The translations under genes were made by a program, and so were the position numbers. A stretch of DNA of 15,138 bases from Lachnospiraceae bacterium (GTDB lineage: Bacteria; Bacillota; Clostridia; Lachnospirales; Lachnospiraceae): contig CAAGFJ010000012.1 in NCBI GenBank assembly GCA_900769115.1, forward strand, positions 1-15,138. The letters run 5' to 3'. The notes under the pieces are model-generated. The model searched no databases, had not been told where the DNA came from, and saw nothing but the letters and a program-made list of their open reading frames with translations. Below are positions 13,211 to 15,138 of the stretch, one piece after another. The number at the start of each line of letters is the position of its first letter. Position 1 is the first letter of the stretch.

Positions 13211-13885
13211 ATGGAACGTAATGTGGATATGTCGGAAGTGTCAGATGGAAAATTGTATGGAATCAATGACATGGTAAAGGCAGGATGTAATGATTGTAAA
13301 GGCTGTTCTGCATGCTGCCGGGGAATGGGCAATTCGATCGTGTTGGATCCATATGATGTCTATCGCCTGACAACCGGATTAAATTGCAGATTTGAAGAAC
13401 TGATAGGAAGCCGGTTGGATCTGAACGTCGTGGAAGGAATCATTTTGCCCAATTTGAAGATGTCAGGAACCGGAGAAAGCTGTTCTTTTCTGAATGAAGA
13501 AGGAAGATGCAGTATTCACAGTATTCGTCCGGGAATCTGCCGGATCTTTCCGCTTGGGAGAATCTATGAAAATGGAAGTTTTCAATATTTTTTGCAGGTG
13601 AACGAATGTACCTGTACGAATCGAACCAAAGTGAAAGTGAAGAAATGGATCGATACTCCGGAGCTTGGGAAGAATGCATCTTTTATCAGTGAATGGCATT
13701 ATTTCCTAAAAGATCTGAGCAAACAGTTTCCGGCCCTTTCGGAAGAGACGGTGAAACAGATTGATATGTACATTTTGAATGCGTTTTTTGTAACCCTTTA
13801 TCAATCAGATCGTGATTTTTACGAGCAGTTTACAGAGAGAATGGTGGCAGCGAAGGATTGGATGAAGCAGGTGATATCACCGTAA
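13211..13885 (+). CDS. YkgJ-family cysteine-cluster protein
   Basis: This is a 224-aa soluble protein of the YkgJ (CxxCxxCC) class, thought to bind zinc or an iron-sulfur cluster. Cysteines fall in three groups: C26, C29, C32, C35 and C36 in CNDCKGCSACCRG; C91, C100 and C110 in the block from ESCSFL through GRCSIHSIRPGICRIFP; and C133 and C135 in ECTC. The N-terminal ESCSFL...CSIH..RP..CR.FP wording is diagnostic; the function of the family is not firmly known. Three in-frame ATGs exist (13181, 13205, 13211). AGAGGA at 13198-13203 is one base from 13205 but seven from 13211, so 13211 is preferred. The family name is sound; no partner is evident among the neighbours. Confidence 0.87.
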   Translation: MERNVDMSEVSDGKLYGINDMVKAGCNDCKGCSACCRGMGNSIVLDPYDVYRLTTGLNCRFEELIGSRLDLNVVEGIILPNLKMSGTGESCSFLNEEGRCSIHSIRPGICRIFPLGRIYENGSFQYFLQVNECTCTNRTKVKVKKWIDTPELGKNASFISEWHYFLKDLSKQFPALSEETVKQIDMYILNAFFVTLYQSDRDFYEQFTERMVAAKDWMKQVISP

Positions 13886-13928
13886 TAAACAATGGCTTTT
13901 TTTGAGAAGAAGGTCTTTACAAAGGGTG

Positions 13929-13939
13929 TATAATATAAT
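13929..13939 (+). promoter_or_regulatory. Overlapping TATAAT -10 elements before the dehydrogenase
   Basis: TATAAT occurs at 13929-13934 and again at 13934-13939. No -35 has proper spacing: TTTACA at 13916-13921 is too close and TTGAGA at 13902-13907 too far. The AT-rich stretch is a plausible promoter that could need an activator. A T run at 13897-13903 lacks a clear hairpin, so I do not call a terminator. Confidence 0.35.
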
Positions 13940-13994
13940 TGTAAACTGGTTAAGATTATAACATGAGTTGTTGTGCAGAAAGGAAGCAGGAATT

Positions 13995-14984
13995 ATGAAG
14001 ATTTTATTTTATGATGCAACAAGTTATGACAAGGAATCGTTTGACAAAGAGCTTAAGAATTATCCGGATATAGAGATTACCTATCAGGAGATTGATATTT
14101 CGCCGAAGACGGTATCGCTTGCAAAAGGATATGATGCGATCTGTGGTTTTGTGAATTCTAATCTGGGAGCTGAAGTATTAACACGGTTACATGAGATTGG
14201 AATCTCTTTGATCTTGTTGCGGTGTGCAGGATTTAATAATGTAGATCTGGATAAAGCGGATGAATATGGTATGACGGTATTACGTGTTCCAGGATACTCT
14301 CCGGAAGCTGTGGCGGAGCATGCCATGGCACTTGCACTTTCTGTAAACCGGCATATTCATAAGAGTTATATCCGGGTAAGAGAGAATAATTTTAGTCTGG
14401 TCGGACTTACAGGCATGAACTTTTATGAAAAGACTGCCGGAATTATTGGAACCGGTAAGATTGGCGCGGCAATGTGCAGGATCTGTCATGGATTTGGCAT
14501 GAAGGTCATTGCTTATGATATGTACCCGAATAAGGATCTTGATTTTGTGGAGTATAAGTCCTTGGAGGAAGTGTTACAACAGAGTGATCTGATCTCTCTT
14601 CATTGTCCTTTGACTGAGGAGAATCATCATATGATTAATAAGAATACGATTGCTATGATGAAAGATAACGTAATTCTGGTGAATACATCAAGGGGTGCAT
14701 TGGTGAAGACGGAAGATCTGATACATGGAATCCGAAACAAGAAATTCTTTGGAGTTGGTCTGGATGTGTATGAAGAAGAGGGACGTAATGTATTCGAGAA
14801 CCGGGAGGATGAATTGCTGGAGTCTTCGGTGACTGCAAGATTACTTTCTTTTCCAAATGTGATTGTAACATCGCACCAGGGATTTTTAACGCATGAGGCA
14901 CTATCTGCGATTAGTCAGATTACGCTTGAAAATGCGAAAAGTTTTGAGCAGGGGCATATTGCAGACGCTAACCGCATCCAGTAA
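13995..14984 (+). CDS. D-2-hydroxyacid dehydrogenase, D-lactate dehydrogenase type
   Basis: This 329-aa cytoplasmic NAD-dependent enzyme probably reduces pyruvate to D-lactate, reoxidising NADH in fermentation. The Rossmann motif is GIIGTGKIG (149-157), with Asp175 (AYDMYP) positioned to select NAD over NADP. The catalytic set is Arg233 (NTSRGALV), Glu262 (LDVYEEEG) and His294 (TSHQGFLT), and their spacing agrees with known D-LDHs (29 and 32 residues). The substrate-domain wording RCAGFNNVDLDKA (76-88) and RVPGYSPEAVAEHAMAL (97-113) is LdhA-like. A TTG at 13968 would extend the frame, but AAAGGAA just upstream of 13995 supports the ATG. Related 2-ketoacids such as hydroxyisocaproate precursors are possible substrates, so ldhA is not asserted. 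Confidence 0.9.
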   Translation: MKILFYDATSYDKESFDKELKNYPDIEITYQEIDISPKTVSLAKGYDAICGFVNSNLGAEVLTRLHEIGISLILLRCAGFNNVDLDKADEYGMTVLRVPGYSPEAVAEHAMALALSVNRHIHKSYIRVRENNFSLVGLTGMNFYEKTAGIIGTGKIGAAMCRICHGFGMKVIAYDMYPNKDLDFVEYKSLEEVLQQSDLISLHCPLTEENHHMINKNTIAMMKDNVILVNTSRGALVKTEDLIHGIRNKKFFGVGLDVYEEEGRNVFENREDELLESSVTARLLSFPNVIVTSHQGFLTHEALSAISQITLENAKSFEQGHIADANRIQ

Positions 14985-15138
14985 ACTTATACCCTTGCAC
15001 AGTGTAAGTGAAACGGGCATATGTGTGAAACGGACGCTCCGGCCTAGAAAAATTGGTTCCAAGCCGGGGCCGTTCGCACTTAATTGCTCCGGTAGCAGTA
15101 CTAAATTCGCGCTATGCGCTCATTAAGTGCTGACCGTC
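14985..15138 (-). repeat. Terminal repeat family, short copy (modules A and B)
   Basis: Read on the minus strand from 15130, module A (15130 to 15095) has GCACTTAAT, GA, GCGC-ATA-GCGC, GA, ATTTAG, matching the helix plan at 153-186. A second pairing, GCACTTAAT (minus 15130-15122) with ATTAAGTGC (minus 15084-15076), encloses it. Next comes an imperfect GC-rich hairpin (about 15074-15030), then module B: GCGTCCG (15037-15031) and CACTTACACTGTGCAAGGGT (15010-14991). It abuts the dehydrogenase stop. The strong palindromes could also act as a transcription terminator for that gene. The copy is cut by the window edge. Confidence 0.5.

Noticed and set aside
13870..13881. GGTGATATCACC palindrome containing TGATATCA
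   Set aside because: It is a single copy inside the 3' end of the Cys-cluster coding region, without the tandem partner or a nearby promoter; likely chance.
14893..15126. 77-codon + strand frame across the dehydrogenase 3' end and terminal repeat
   Set aside because: It is out of frame with a clear enzyme gene and continues into hairpins; no start signal.

Overview
All fourteen convincing genes lie on the + strand. Codon use is AT-rich, Shine-Dalgarno sites are strong (AGGAGG-type), promoters are sigma-A-like, and there is a Clostridia-type lipoprotein. Together these point to a low-GC Gram-positive anaerobe, most likely a gut Lachnospiraceae (Roseburia/Agathobacter/Coprococcus-like). The genus is an inference. 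There are no insertion sequences, phage genes, CRISPR arrays, rRNA or tRNA genes. The odd length, and a related repeat at each end, suggest that this is a whole metagenomic contig whose assembly broke at multicopy elements.

Layout. (1) 1-652 has no gene. It holds a large, strongly self-complementary region that looks like a structured RNA, then two LacI/CcpA-type palindromes and a candidate promoter. (2) 653-5942 is a five-gene operon: ABC ATPase, permease, DUF1254/DUF1214 protein, substrate-binding lipoprotein, and a second DUF1254/DUF1214 protein. It looks like an importer of the taurine/sulfonate/nitrate class paired with two paralogous cytoplasmic proteins of poorly known function. (3) 5943-6256 carries a perfect consensus promoter that runs into an intrinsic terminator about 50 nt downstream, ahead of azlC-azlD (branched-chain amino acid export). 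A DNA-deoxyinosine glycosylase gene follows and ends in a strong terminator. (4) 7977-12263 is a membrane-defence-like cluster: ABC-2 exporter ATPase and permease, an SPFH (flotillin-like) membrane protein, a 65-aa ribbon-helix-helix protein overlapping it by one base, and a DUF1648 (SdpI-like) membrane protein. Its promoter has two TGATATCA palindromes 11 bp apart over the -10. (5) 12340-14984 has a ZIP metal transporter, a YkgJ-type Cys-cluster protein and a D-lactate-dehydrogenase-like enzyme. (6) 14985-15138 holds the second, minus-strand copy of the terminal repeat.

Two results stand out. First, the two ends share structured modules in which most sequence differences are compensatory: a helix with tandem G-A mismatches, and a CACTTAC...GCAAGGGT hairpin. 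This suggests an undescribed repeated RNA (or DNA-hairpin) family. Second, the ABC-importer/double-DUF1254-DUF1214 operon looks like an uncharacterised uptake-and-processing system. The SPFH/RHH/ABC/DUF1648 cluster, with a predicted RHH-type tandem operator, is a third testable unit.
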